Assembly (NCBI GenBank): GCA_965212125.1
Contig: OZ243045.1
Span: 372,001 to 436,000 of the forward strand
Reading direction: 5' to 3'
DNA length: 64,000 nucleotides
From: CAYRJD01 sp965212125
Lineage (GTDB): Bacteria; Actinomycetota; Acidimicrobiia; Acidimicrobiales; Poriferisodalaceae
Below the pieces are notes generated by a model. The model made no database searches and was not told the origin of the DNA. It saw nothing but the letters and a program-made list of their open reading frames with translations. Positions 52,486 through 63,329 of this stretch are shown here, one piece after another. Positions within the stretch are counted from its first letter, which is position 1. Each line of letters opens with the position of its first letter. A program made the translations under genes and the position numbers.

Positions 52486-53897
52486 GTTCGGCGGCTGCGG
52501 ATGTGGCTCCCGTTGCGGCGGAGGAGTTACAAGCGGTAGTCAAGGCTTACGACGTGCGCGGCTTGTACCCGCAACAGATCAACGCGACCATCGCACGTTC
52601 GCTAGGAGCGGCCTTCGCTAAATACAGCAGTGCTAAATACGGCAGCACCAAACACGGCGGCACCGGTCAGCTGGTCATCGGGCGAGACATGCGCACCAGC
52701 GGTGAAGAGCTAGCCGTGGCTTTCGCCGAAGGAGCGACCGCAGTTGGCAGCGATGTCATAGACATCGGCCTGGCTTCAACCGACCTGCTCTATTTCGCTA
52801 CTGGTCATCTCAATTTGCCGGGCGCAATGCTCACCGCATCCCACAATCCGGCGGCTTACAACGGCATCAAGTTGTGCGGCCCGAGCGCGGCTCCGATTGG
52901 TCTGGAAAGCGGGCTGGCCGAAATAGCAAAACTTGCGCAGGCAGGCGCCGAGGCGGCGAGCGAGCGCGGCAAGATCACCAGCCGCAACCTGTTAGAGCAG
53001 TTCGTGCAGCACGTTCATTCTTTTGTAGATACGACCGTGCTGGCGCCGCTAAATGTGGTGGCAGACACGGCCAACGCAATGGGCGGATATGTGTTGCCGC
53101 CCGTGTTTGCCGACCTGCCGTTCAAGCTGGAGGTGTTGCATCAGGAGTTGGACGGCACGTTTCCCAACCACCCTGCCGACCCGCTTCAGCCGGAGAATCT
53201 GGTTGACCTGCAAGCCCAGGTAAAAGCAACGACGGCAGACGTCGGTCTGGCTTTTGACGGTGATGCGGACCGGGTGTTTTTGGTTGACGAGCAAGCCCGT
53301 CCGATCAGCGGCTCTCTTACGACTGCGCTGGTTGCCGGCGCAGTGCTAGCCCGTGAGGGGCCGGGACCGATCCTGCATAATCTGATCTGTTCGCGTGCCG
53401 TGCCAGAAGTGATTACCGAAGCGGGTGGCACCCCTGTTCGCACCAGAGTTGGGCATAGCTATATCAAAGCCAAGATGCAGGAGACCGGTGCGGCCTTTGG
53501 CGGCGAACACAGCGGGCACTATTACTTCGCCCGCAATTTCAACGCAGACTCAGGATTGATCGCCGCGCTTGTCGTGTTGGAGCAGTTGAGCAAAGCGTCG
53601 GTGCCGCTAAGCCAGTTGCTGGAGCCGTTTGATCGGTACGTGTCGTCGGGGGAGATCAACTTGGAGGTGGCTGAGCCAGCGACAATGATTGAGCGTGTGT
53701 CGCAGCATTATTCGCAAAGCAAAGAAGCACTCACCCAAGATCGGCTGGACGGCCTTACCGTGCAGAGCGCAGACTGGTGGTTCAACTTGCGCCCTTCAAA
53801 TACCGAGCCCGTGCTGCGATTGAATGCGGAGGCGACCAGTGCGGGTGAGCTTGCCGCCAAAACCGCCGAAGTAATGACCTTGCTGGGCAGAAAGTAG
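52482..53897 (+). CDS. manB: Phosphomannomutase/phosphoglucomutase
   Basis: Interconverts hexose 6-phosphate and hexose 1-phosphate. The 471 residues show the four family sites: phosphoserine loop TASHNP (Ser120), metal loop DGDADR (259-264), the sugar-specificity loop GGEHSGHYYF and the phosphate loop RPSNTEP. The GEHSGH form is that of the bifunctional PMM/PGM group. A repetitive insert near residues 44-61 (SSAKYGSTKHGGTG, from a 15-base repeat at about 52619-52665) extends the first domain. TTG start at 52482. It supplies mannose 1-phosphate for the pyrophosphorylase gene. Confidence 0.92.
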   Translation: MSSAAADVAPVAAEELQAVVKAYDVRGLYPQQINATIARSLGAAFAKYSSAKYGSTKHGGTGQLVIGRDMRTSGEELAVAFAEGATAVGSDVIDIGLASTDLLYFATGHLNLPGAMLTASHNPAAYNGIKLCGPSAAPIGLESGLAEIAKLAQAGAEAASERGKITSRNLLEQFVQHVHSFVDTTVLAPLNVVADTANAMGGYVLPPVFADLPFKLEVLHQELDGTFPNHPADPLQPENLVDLQAQVKATTADVGLAFDGDADRVFLVDEQARPISGSLTTALVAGAVLAREGPGPILHNLICSRAVPEVITEAGGTPVRTRVGHSYIKAKMQETGAAFGGEHSGHYYFARNFNADSGLIAALVVLEQLSKASVPLSQLLEPFDRYVSSGEINLEVAEPATMIERVSQHYSQSKEALTQDRLDGLTVQSADWWFNLRPSNTEPVLRLNAEATSAGELAAKTAEVMTLLGRK

Positions 53898-53908
53898 CGA
53901 CTACATCT

Positions 53909-54169
53909 ATGGCTTTACATCCCGACCTGTTAGCTATTTTGGCGTGCCCGCAAGACAAGGGGCCGCTGCATTATCTGGCCGATGAGAACAAGCTTTACAA
54001 CCCACGCCTGGGTTGGACCTATGAGATTGATGCGGACATACCGGTGCTGTTGATTGAGCAGGCGACGCACCTGTCGGCTAAAGAAAAGGCTGAGCTTGAC
54101 CAGCGGGTTGATGCGCAGAACATCCCCTTGACGTTCACACCGGGCAGCAACACACCGGACGGCAAGTAG
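53909..54169 (+). CDS. Trm112-like small protein
   Basis: An 86-residue protein of the Trm112/YcaR family: LLAILACPQDKGPLHYL, then YNPRLGWTYEIDADIPVLLIEQA. In eukaryotes and archaea Trm112 activates methyltransferases; the bacterial form has no settled role. The zinc CPxC pair is incomplete (CPQDK, a single cysteine). It lies between manB and the sugar isomerase gene, the same order as in other actinobacteria (Rv3258c region). ATG at 53909. Confidence 0.85.
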   Translation: MALHPDLLAILACPQDKGPLHYLADENKLYNPRLGWTYEIDADIPVLLIEQATHLSAKEKAELDQRVDAQNIPLTFTPGSNTPDGK

Positions 54170-54175
54170 CCCACA

Positions 54176-55282
54176 ATGCCGCCCGACACCTCAGCCCAGA
54201 CCAGCGATTCAGCCCAAACCGGCGCCTCAGACCAAATGGGCATGCGCGATGCGCTGCTTGATTTGGGCAACCAAATGCGTCTGGCGGCCGACAACGCCGC
54301 GGCCGCTTCAAAGCAAGTAACGCAGCAGCTAAGCGGTGCCTCCGCTGGTGCCTCCACCGATGCCCACATCACCAACGTGATGCTGGCGGGAATGGGCGGC
54401 TCTGGCATTGCCGGAGACGTAGCGCAAGCGGTCGGCGAACCAAGCTGCCCAGTGCCGATCACGGTGGTGAAGGGCTACGAATGCCCCGTGTTTGTTGGCC
54501 CTTCAACCTTGGTTGTGGCGCTGTCGTTCAGCGGCAACACCGAGGAAACCCTGAGCGTTGCGCGCGCAGCGCATGACTCCGGCGCAAGGCTGGTCGCGGT
54601 CAGCTCGGGCGGCGAGCTTGCACGCCTGGCGGGGGAGTGGGGGGCTCCTTGCTATGAGGTTGATTCGTCTATTCCTATGCCGCGCGCCGCGGTCGGGGCG
54701 ATGGCGGTACCGCCCTTGCTGGCATTGGCAGCTGCGGGATTACTAAGCGACGCACCTCAGCAGATTGACGAAGCGATTACCCAAGTTGGCTCACGTCTCA
54801 TGAGCCTTGCCGCCAGCGCGGTCGCCTTGCCGCAAAGTCCGGCGGTGCAAGATTCGCTGTTGCTTGTGTGCGGTGCTGGCAATCTTGGCGCGGCGGCCGC
54901 TCTTCGCTGGAAGACACAAATAAACGAAAACGCCAAGCTGCCCGCCTTGCTGGGCGTGCTGCCGGAGCTGTGCCATAACGAGTTGGCGGGCTGGGAGGTG
55001 GCGCCAGACATCGCGCAGCGAGTGCAGCCGTATTTTTTGCGCCACGGCTACGAGCACCCCCAGAACAAGAAACGGTTTGAGTTTTACGCCGATGTGCTGA
55101 CAGATGCGGGCGTGCGCGCCCCCATTGAGGTTCACGCAACGGGTGGTTGTGAGATGGCGCAGCTGTTTGATTTAGTGGTGCTTGGTGATGACTTCTCATT
55201 GCGGCTCGCTGCTGCGCTGGGTCGTGACCCCGGCCCGGTTGACATTTTGATGGATCTAAAAGCACATCTTGGGAAGAAGTAG
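54176..55282 (+). CDS. SIS-domain phosphosugar isomerase (phosphoglucose/phosphomannose isomerase type, TobH-like)
   Basis: A 368-residue protein with paired SIS domains (AGMGGSGIAGDVAQAV, ALSFSGNTEETLSVA) and the C-terminal signature NENAKLPALLGVLPELCHNE of bacterial PGI/PMI enzymes, where the Glu and His are catalytic. It should interconvert fructose 6-phosphate with mannose 6-phosphate or glucose 6-phosphate, feeding the mutase two genes upstream. The Thr/Ser/Gln repetitive first 25 residues are not conserved. The mycobacterial counterpart is Rv3256c. ATG at 54176, six bases after the Trm112-like stop. Confidence 0.85.
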   Translation: MPPDTSAQTSDSAQTGASDQMGMRDALLDLGNQMRLAADNAAAASKQVTQQLSGASAGASTDAHITNVMLAGMGGSGIAGDVAQAVGEPSCPVPITVVKGYECPVFVGPSTLVVALSFSGNTEETLSVARAAHDSGARLVAVSSGGELARLAGEWGAPCYEVDSSIPMPRAAVGAMAVPPLLALAAAGLLSDAPQQIDEAITQVGSRLMSLAASAVALPQSPAVQDSLLLVCGAGNLGAAAALRWKTQINENAKLPALLGVLPELCHNELAGWEVAPDIAQRVQPYFLRHGYEHPQNKKRFEFYADVLTDAGVRAPIEVHATGGCEMAQLFDLVVLGDDFSLRLAAALGRDPGPVDILMDLKAHLGKK

Positions 55283-55284
55283 GA

Positions 55285-56805
55285 ATGCCAAGCTCTATTG
55301 ACACTGATTACAAGATTGATTACAAGGTCGCCGATCTGGACTTGCACGTCGCTGGCCGCAAGCAGATTGAGCTCGCCGAGGTTGAGATGCCGGGGCTGAT
55401 GGCTCTGCGGGCGCGCCACCACGACGATCAACCGCTGGCCGGGGAGCGCATCACCGGTTCTTTGCATATGACGGTGCAAACGGCGGTGCTGATTGAAACC
55501 CTGTCCGCGCTTGGCGCCGATGTCCGTTGGGCTTCTTGCAACATTTTTTCCACGCAAGACGAAGCGGCCGCCGCGGTGGTGGTGGGGGCTGATGGCACTG
55601 CGGAAAAGCCAGCCGGAGTTCCGGTGTTTGCCTGGAAGGGCGAAACCCTGTCGGAGTATTGGTGGTGCACGTCCAAGGCCTTGCTGTGGCCCGCTGGAGA
55701 CGCTGCCGGTGATGCTGCCGGTGATGCTGCCAGCGACACCGCTAACTCTGCGGCACTGCGCGGCCCGACCTTGATGGTTGACGACGGCGGCGACGTAACC
55801 CTGCTGGTGCATTTGGGTGCTCGCTACGAATCCGCAGGCAAGGTGCCCGACCCCGACACAGCCGACTCGCATGACATGGAAGAAGTGCTGAAGCTGCTCG
55901 GTGGGCTGGCGCAACAGCATCCGGCGCTGTGGAGCAGAGTTGCGGCGGAGCTAAAGGGCGTGTCCGAGGAAACCACCACCGGCGTCGGGCGTCTCTATGA
56001 GCTGGCGGCGGCGGGCGAGCTCATGTTTCCCGCCTACAACGTGAACGACTCCGTTACGAAATCAAAGTTTGACAATCTTTACGGCTGCCGGCACTCACTG
56101 CTAGATGGCCTCAATCGTGCGACCGACCTAATGCTGGGGGGCAAGGTGGCTTTCGTTGCGGGTTACGGCGACGTGGGTAAGGGTTGCGCGCAGGCGCTGA
56201 GAGGTCAGGGCTGCCGAGTCATCATCGGCGAGATCGATCCGATCAATGCGATGCAGGCTGCGATGGAAGGCTTTGAGGTTGAGCGACTGGACAACGTCGT
56301 TGGCGAGGTGGACGTGTTCGTCAGCGCTACGGGCAACCGCGATGTGATCACCGCAGAGCACATGGCGGCGATGAAGCACCTGGCCGTCGTGTGCAACATC
56401 GGTCACTTCGACAACGAGATTGATATGGCCGGGCTAAGCCAGATGTCGGATGTTCAGGTTCGTGAGATCAAGCCGCAGGTAAGCGAGTACATCTTTCCCA
56501 GCGGCAACAGTGTGCTGGTGCTAGCTGAGGGGCGCTTGGTGAATCTGGGTTGCGCTACGGGCCATCCGAGTTTTGTGATGTCGATGAGCTTCACCAACCA
56601 GGTGCTGGCACAGCTTGAACTGCAAAAGAATTCAGCGTCGCTTGGCAAGGAGGTGCACCTTTTGCCGAAGCACCTAGATGAAGAGGTGGCGCGGCTGCAT
56701 CTGGATTCGCTGGGCGTGAAGCTCACCAAGCTGACCGATACCCAAGCCGACTACATCGGCATCAGCCCCGACGGTCCGTACAAGGCAGAGCATTACCGCT
56801 ACTAG
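55285..56805 (+). CDS. sahH: Adenosylhomocysteinase
   Basis: Hydrolyses S-adenosylhomocysteine to adenosine and homocysteine, freeing SAM-dependent methyltransferases from product inhibition. The 506 residues have VADLDLHVAGRKQIE, the catalytic segment VTKSKFDNLYGCRHSL, the NAD loop GYGDVGKGCAQ (from about 293), and the C-terminal KAEHYRY tail that reaches into the partner subunit. A Gly-Asp-Ala-Ala repeat (about 139-150) made by a 12-base repeat extends a loop after the segment STKALLWPAG-like SKALLWPAG. ATG at 55285, two bases after the isomerase stop. No riboswitch can fit between the two genes. Confidence 0.94.
   Translation: MPSSIDTDYKIDYKVADLDLHVAGRKQIELAEVEMPGLMALRARHHDDQPLAGERITGSLHMTVQTAVLIETLSALGADVRWASCNIFSTQDEAAAAVVVGADGTAEKPAGVPVFAWKGETLSEYWWCTSKALLWPAGDAAGDAAGDAASDTANSAALRGPTLMVDDGGDVTLLVHLGARYESAGKVPDPDTADSHDMEEVLKLLGGLAQQHPALWSRVAAELKGVSEETTTGVGRLYELAAAGELMFPAYNVNDSVTKSKFDNLYGCRHSLLDGLNRATDLMLGGKVAFVAGYGDVGKGCAQALRGQGCRVIIGEIDPINAMQAAMEGFEVERLDNVVGEVDVFVSATGNRDVITAEHMAAMKHLAVVCNIGHFDNEIDMAGLSQMSDVQVREIKPQVSEYIFPSGNSVLVLAEGRLVNLGCATGHPSFVMSMSFTNQVLAQLELQKNSASLGKEVHLLPKHLDEEVARLHLDSLGVKLTKLTDTQADYIGISPDGPYKAEHYRY
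55702..55737 (+). repeat. 12-base in-frame tandem repeat x3 in sahH
   Basis: GCTGCCGGTGAT occurs exactly at 55702 and 55714, with a diverged third unit at 55726. It encodes AAGD repeats in a loop that is normally short. Confidence 0.9.
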
Positions 56806-56855
56806 CCGCTAATAGCACTTCACAATTTCATAGCCGCCGCCTATGTTGACTGGCG

Positions 56856-57580
56856 ATGCTGTTTGAAGTGCGCTGTCCTGGCTGTGGCGCACTTGGCTGG
56901 TGCCCCTGCCCAGACTGTATTGACGCGCTGGAACTCGCGCCTGCGCTTGAGACTGCCCACGCACCCGTGCTAGCTGGTGCCGCTTCAACCACATCATTGT
57001 TTTCGCACTCAGGAGTCGCCCGCAGTTTCGTGCATGCCTTGAAGTTTCGACGCGAGCGCAGCATCGCACGTTGGCTAGGCGAGGCCTTAGCCGCTAATGC
57101 GCCGGTTGGAATCACCGCGGTTACCTGGCCGCCAACCACAACGGCACGACGGCGCCAGCGCGGCTTTGATCAGGCCGAGCTATTGGCGCGCCAGTTGGCA
57201 CGCCGCTTAGCGGTGCCCGCACGCAAGCTCTTGGTTCGCACAAGCGAGGTCTCCCAAAGCGGACTAGATCGGGTTGCGCGCCTGTCGGGTCCGGCTTTTG
57301 CAACGGTGGGCGCCGGTCGTGCGTCAGCAAGCGAGCGCGCCCGCGCGCCAGCAAGTGAGCACAGCGCCATCCAGCCGAGCGCAGTGCTGGTTGTTGACGA
57401 CGTGCTTACAACCGGCGCAACGCTGCGAGCCGCAGTGGCCGCACTAAGGGCTGGCGCGCAGGCCGCTGGTCATCCGGTTGTGGTTCATGCCGCGTCTTGC
57501 ACGCAAGCGGAGCACCGTGCACATCAGCCGAGCGCGAAGTCGCTTCTAGGGCAGACAAATCCAGCGGTAGCCTTTAACTG

Positions 57581-57581
<1 letters not shown>
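56856..57581 (+). CDS. ComF-family phosphoribosyltransferase-like protein
   Basis: A 241-residue protein with an N-terminal cysteine cluster (CPGCGALGWCPCPDC), a Ser/Ala-rich middle, and a type I phosphoribosyltransferase domain with VLVVDDVLTTGATL, the PRPP-binding loop. ComF proteins take part in DNA uptake in competent bacteria, but in actinobacteria the role is unknown. The order comF then secA also occurs in mycobacteria (Rv3242c near secA1). ATG at 56856, after a 50-base gap in which I see nothing notable. The stop overlaps the secA ATG by one base. Confidence 0.87.
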
Positions 57582-60408
<2,827 letters not shown>

Positions 60409-60418
<10 letters not shown>

Positions 60419-60432
60419 CCGTAAATCGGCCG
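60409..60432. other. Short hairpin between secA stop and prfB start
   Basis: CGGCCG at 60409-60414 and again at 60427-60432 can pair across a 12-base loop that includes the secA stop codon. The right arm ends just before the prfB ATG at 60433. It may couple or limit prfB translation; with no T-tract it is not a typical terminator. Confidence 0.35.
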
Positions 60433-61566
60433 ATGAGTCCTGATCGTCTGTGGAGCGAATACCCCAGCGCGCTCGCTGAGTTAGAACGGCGAGTGCAGCA
60501 AGCCCAAACGTATTTGGGTGTGGATGGCGCGCGCACTAAACATGCGGAGCTAACCAAGGCCGCAGCCGACCCCGCCCTTTGGGATGACAGCGATCATGCG
60601 CGCTCGGTAACGACGCAGCTAGCCAACATCAACGACGACATAGAACGCTGGGAGCGGGTGCAAGTGGCGTTTGATGACCTATCAACTTTGTATGCGCTGG
60701 CAGATGAGGAATCCGACCACAGCCTGGCGCCGGAGATAGACGCAGCTATCGGTGAGCTTGAAGATCAGCTAGATGAGATTGAGCTGCTGGCGCTGCTAGG
60801 TGGCGAGCATGACGTAAACGACGCGGTGTGTGAGATTCACTCGGGCGCAGGCGGAACCGATGCCTGCGACTGGGCTGAGATGTTGTTGCGGATGTATCAG
60901 CGCTGGGCTGAGCGCCGTGGCTTTGAGGTGCAGCTAACCGAAGCCACCGATGGCGGTGCCGCTGGCATAAGTTCCGCCACTTTTCTTATTAGGGGACGCC
61001 ACGCCTTTGGTTTTTTGCAGGCCGAGCGCGGCGTGCACCGGCTGGTTCGGATCTCGCCATTCGACGCGCAGTCGCGCCGCCACACTGCGTTTGCTTCGTT
61101 GTCTGTGGTGCCGTTTTTTGATGAGGTATCAGACGAGGTTGAGATAGACGAAAAAGATCTGCGGATTGATACCTATCGGTCTTCGGGGGCGGGCGGGCAG
61201 CATGTGAATGTCACCGATTCGGCGGTGCGAATAACGCATCTGCCGACGGGATCGGTGGTCGCATGCCAGAACGAACGCAGCCAGCATCAAAACAAGGATC
61301 GCGCCATGAAAATGTTGGCCGCCAAGTTGGCCGACCTTCAGCGCAGAGAGCGAGCCGCCGAAATGGATGCCTTAGCGGGGGAGCAGCGCGACGTCGCTTG
61401 GGGCAGTCAGATCCGCAGCTACGTGCTGCATCCGTATCAGCAGGTGAAAGACCTGCGTACCAACCTTGAGATCGGCAACATTGAAGCCGTGCTAGACGGT
61501 GATCTTGACCCGCTAATGGAGGAGTTTTTGCGCTGGAATGCTGCGCAAAAAGTCAAAGCCACATAA
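60433..61566 (+). CDS. prfB: Peptide chain release factor 2
   Basis: Recognises UGA and UAA stops and releases the peptide. From ATG 60433 it has 377 residues, with the RF2 anticodon tripeptide Ser-Pro-Phe in VRISPFDAQ (208-210) and the catalytic GGQ (254-256) in SGAGGQHVNVTDS. The frame is open upstream to 60370 inside secA, but that part is not conserved. The frame is uninterrupted: the programmed +1 frameshift that controls E. coli prfB is absent. It lies between secA and ftsE. Confidence 0.95.
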   Translation: MSPDRLWSEYPSALAELERRVQQAQTYLGVDGARTKHAELTKAAADPALWDDSDHARSVTTQLANINDDIERWERVQVAFDDLSTLYALADEESDHSLAPEIDAAIGELEDQLDEIELLALLGGEHDVNDAVCEIHSGAGGTDACDWAEMLLRMYQRWAERRGFEVQLTEATDGGAAGISSATFLIRGRHAFGFLQAERGVHRLVRISPFDAQSRRHTAFASLSVVPFFDEVSDEVEIDEKDLRIDTYRSSGAGGQHVNVTDSAVRITHLPTGSVVACQNERSQHQNKDRAMKMLAAKLADLQRRERAAEMDALAGEQRDVAWGSQIRSYVLHPYQQVKDLRTNLEIGNIEAVLDGDLDPLMEEFLRWNAAQKVKAT

Positions 61567-61610
61567 CTGCCGCAAAATAAAGCCAGCCCTGCCGTAGTCT
61601 GGCATCAGCA

Positions 61611-61640
61611 ATATGGACTACAGCGATATGGACCACAGCC
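61611..61640. repeat. 15-base tandem duplication just upstream of ftsE
   Basis: ATATGGACTACAGCG (61611) is followed by ATATGGACCACAGCC (61626), with two mismatches. Each copy carries an ATG, and the second ends one base before the ftsE start at 61642. Confidence 0.88.
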
Positions 61641-61641
61641 G

Positions 61642-62349
61642 ATGATTCGCTTGGAGAACGTCACCAAGATCTACAAGGAGCACACGCGGGCTCTAGACAA
61701 CATCTCAATCAACATCGGCAAGGGTGAATTCGTATTTGTGGTGGGTCCTTCGGGCTCCGGCAAGTCCACCTTGCTGCGCCTGTTGACGCGAGAGGAAGCC
61801 GTCTCTAGCGGGCAGTTGCATGTGGCTGGCAAAAATCTGCAAAAGCTGAGCACTTGGAAGGTGCCGTACCTGCGCCGCAACGTCGGGTCGGTTTTTCAAG
61901 ACTTCAAGCTGCTGCCCAACAAGACGGTCTATGAGAACGTGGCGTTTGCGCTAGAAGTGATCGGCCGGCCCGAAACCGCCATGCGCAAACAGGTGCCAGC
62001 GATCTTGGAAGTGGTGGGTTTGGCGGGCAAAGAAAACCGCTTCCCTGATGAGTTATCAGGCGGGGAGCAGCAGCGTGTCAGCGTGGCGCGCGCTTTTGTA
62101 AACCGACCGCTGATACTGCTGGCCGATGAGCCGACGGGAAACCTTGACCCGGACACTTCGGTTGAGGTGATGGTGCTGCTTGACCGCATAAATCGCCTGG
62201 GAACCACGGTGGTGATGGCGACGCACGACCAGCACATAGTTGATCAGATGCGGCGCCGGGTAATCGCTTTGCGGCACGGGCGACTAGAGAGGGACGAGCA
62301 GTACGGCGTTTACAACCGTGAGGCCGAACCGGCGGTGGCCACTCGATGA
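61642..62349 (+). CDS. ftsE: Cell division ATP-binding protein FtsE
   Basis: ABC ATPase that, with FtsX, controls peptidoglycan hydrolases at the division site. The 235 residues show MIRLENVTKIY, Walker A GPSGSGKST (35-43), FQDFKLLP, signature LSGGEQQRVSVARAF, Walker B ILLADEPTGNLDP and the H-loop ATHD. ATG at 61642. A 31-base duplication covers its stop codon, so a second copy of the last ten codons lies directly downstream. Confidence 0.95.
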   Translation: MIRLENVTKIYKEHTRALDNISINIGKGEFVFVVGPSGSGKSTLLRLLTREEAVSSGQLHVAGKNLQKLSTWKVPYLRRNVGSVFQDFKLLPNKTVYENVAFALEVIGRPETAMRKQVPAILEVVGLAGKENRFPDELSGGEQQRVSVARAFVNRPLILLADEPTGNLDPDTSVEVMVLLDRINRLGTTVVMATHDQHIVDQMRRRVIALRHGRLERDEQYGVYNREAEPAVATR

Positions 62350-62380
62350 TGAGGCCGAACCGGCGGTGGCGACCCGCTGA
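62319..62380. repeat. 31-base tandem duplication across the ftsE stop
   Basis: Units 62319-62349 and 62350-62380 match at 28 of 31 bases, the first 21 of them exactly. Each ends in TGA; the first of these is the ftsE stop codon. Confidence 0.93.
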
Positions 62381-62400
62381 GGCACGGTGAGTAAAGCCCA

Positions 62401-63294
62401 GTGAAGCGGTTTCGATATTTCACGCGCGAGGCGTGGACAAACATCCGGCGCAACCCGACCCTCACATTTGCGGCGATCCTGACCGTGGCGGTGGGAGTGA
62501 TGCTGGTGGGCATGGGGCTAATGGCGCGCTACGCAAGCGGCAACGCTCTGGGGCGCTGGGAAGGCGGCGTGCAGTTTGAGGTGTTTTTGCAGCCCGACAG
62601 CACGCCAAACCAAATCGACATAGTCGGCGATGAGCTGATTTCGCATCCCGATATTGACCGCGTGGAGTTTTTCTCTCAGACCGAAGCCGCCGCCTTGTTG
62701 CGGCAAACTTTGACGGGCCAGCCTGAGCTGCTAGCTGCCGTGTCGGAAGAGTCGTTGCCGTCGTCGTATCGCGTTGTGCCGCGCACTCCGCAAGCGGAGT
62801 TGATCGAATCGCTGGCCGCGCAGTTCCGAGAACGGCCCGGAGTGTTCGCCGTTGAAACAGGCCGAACGCAGGTGGATGCCATCCGAACCTGGTTTGATTC
62901 GTTTCGCTGGATTGTGCTGCTGCTGTCGATCGTCTTGTCGGCGGCCAGCGCAATGCTGATCTTCAATTCAATTCGGGTGGCGGTATTTGCGCGCCGCCGT
63001 GAGATAGAAGTAATGCGCCTGGTCGGCGCCACCAACGGGTTTATTCGTTTCCCGTTCGTGCTTGAAGGCATCGTCCACGGACTAATCGGCGGCATCGTTG
63101 GCGCAACTGCGGCGGGGATTTTGCGAGTACACGTTGAAGACCTGTTTGGCCGCTCCGATGTTCTGGCGTTTTTTCGGTCGTTCGTGGTTACCTCGTCGCA
63201 GTTCCGAACCGTGGTGATTCTGACCGTGATAATCGGAGTGTTGCTAGGGGCTGCTAGTTCCGCTTTTGCTGCGGGACGCTTTTTAGATTCCTAG
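62401..63294 (+). CDS. ftsX: Cell division protein FtsX
   Basis: Membrane partner of FtsE. The 297 residues have a cytoplasmic start (KRFRYFTREAWTNIRRNP), a first helix (TFAAILTVAVGVMLVGMGL), an extracytoplasmic domain (about 45-165), and three further helices in the C-terminal half, with the conserved RREIEVMRLVGATN loop before the last pair. That is the standard four-helix FtsX topology. GTG at 62401, 51 bases after ftsE with the duplicated segment between. In mycobacteria smpB follows; here an enoyl-CoA hydratase does. Confidence 0.94.
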   Translation: MKRFRYFTREAWTNIRRNPTLTFAAILTVAVGVMLVGMGLMARYASGNALGRWEGGVQFEVFLQPDSTPNQIDIVGDELISHPDIDRVEFFSQTEAAALLRQTLTGQPELLAAVSEESLPSSYRVVPRTPQAELIESLAAQFRERPGVFAVETGRTQVDAIRTWFDSFRWIVLLLSIVLSAASAMLIFNSIRVAVFARRREIEVMRLVGATNGFIRFPFVLEGIVHGLIGGIVGATAAGILRVHVEDLFGRSDVLAFFRSFVVTSSQFRTVVILTVIIGVLLGAASSAFAAGRFLDS

Positions 63295-63305
63295 TTTTTC
63301 TGTGC

Positions 63306-63329
63306 CAAACTCTGGCATGCCAGAGTTTG
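63306..63329. promoter_or_regulatory. Perfect 24-base palindrome centred on a start codon
   Basis: Two 12-base arms, CAAACTCTGGCA and TGCCAGAGTTTG, are exact reverse complements with no spacer. The centre lies between the A and T of the ATG at 63317-63319. The site starts 11 bases after the ftsX stop. It could be an operator for a dimeric repressor or an mRNA hairpin hiding the start. Confidence 0.8.

Noticed and set aside
63306..63329. Rho-independent terminator of ftsX
   Set aside because: The palindrome has no loop and no following T-tract, and it contains the start codon of the next gene.
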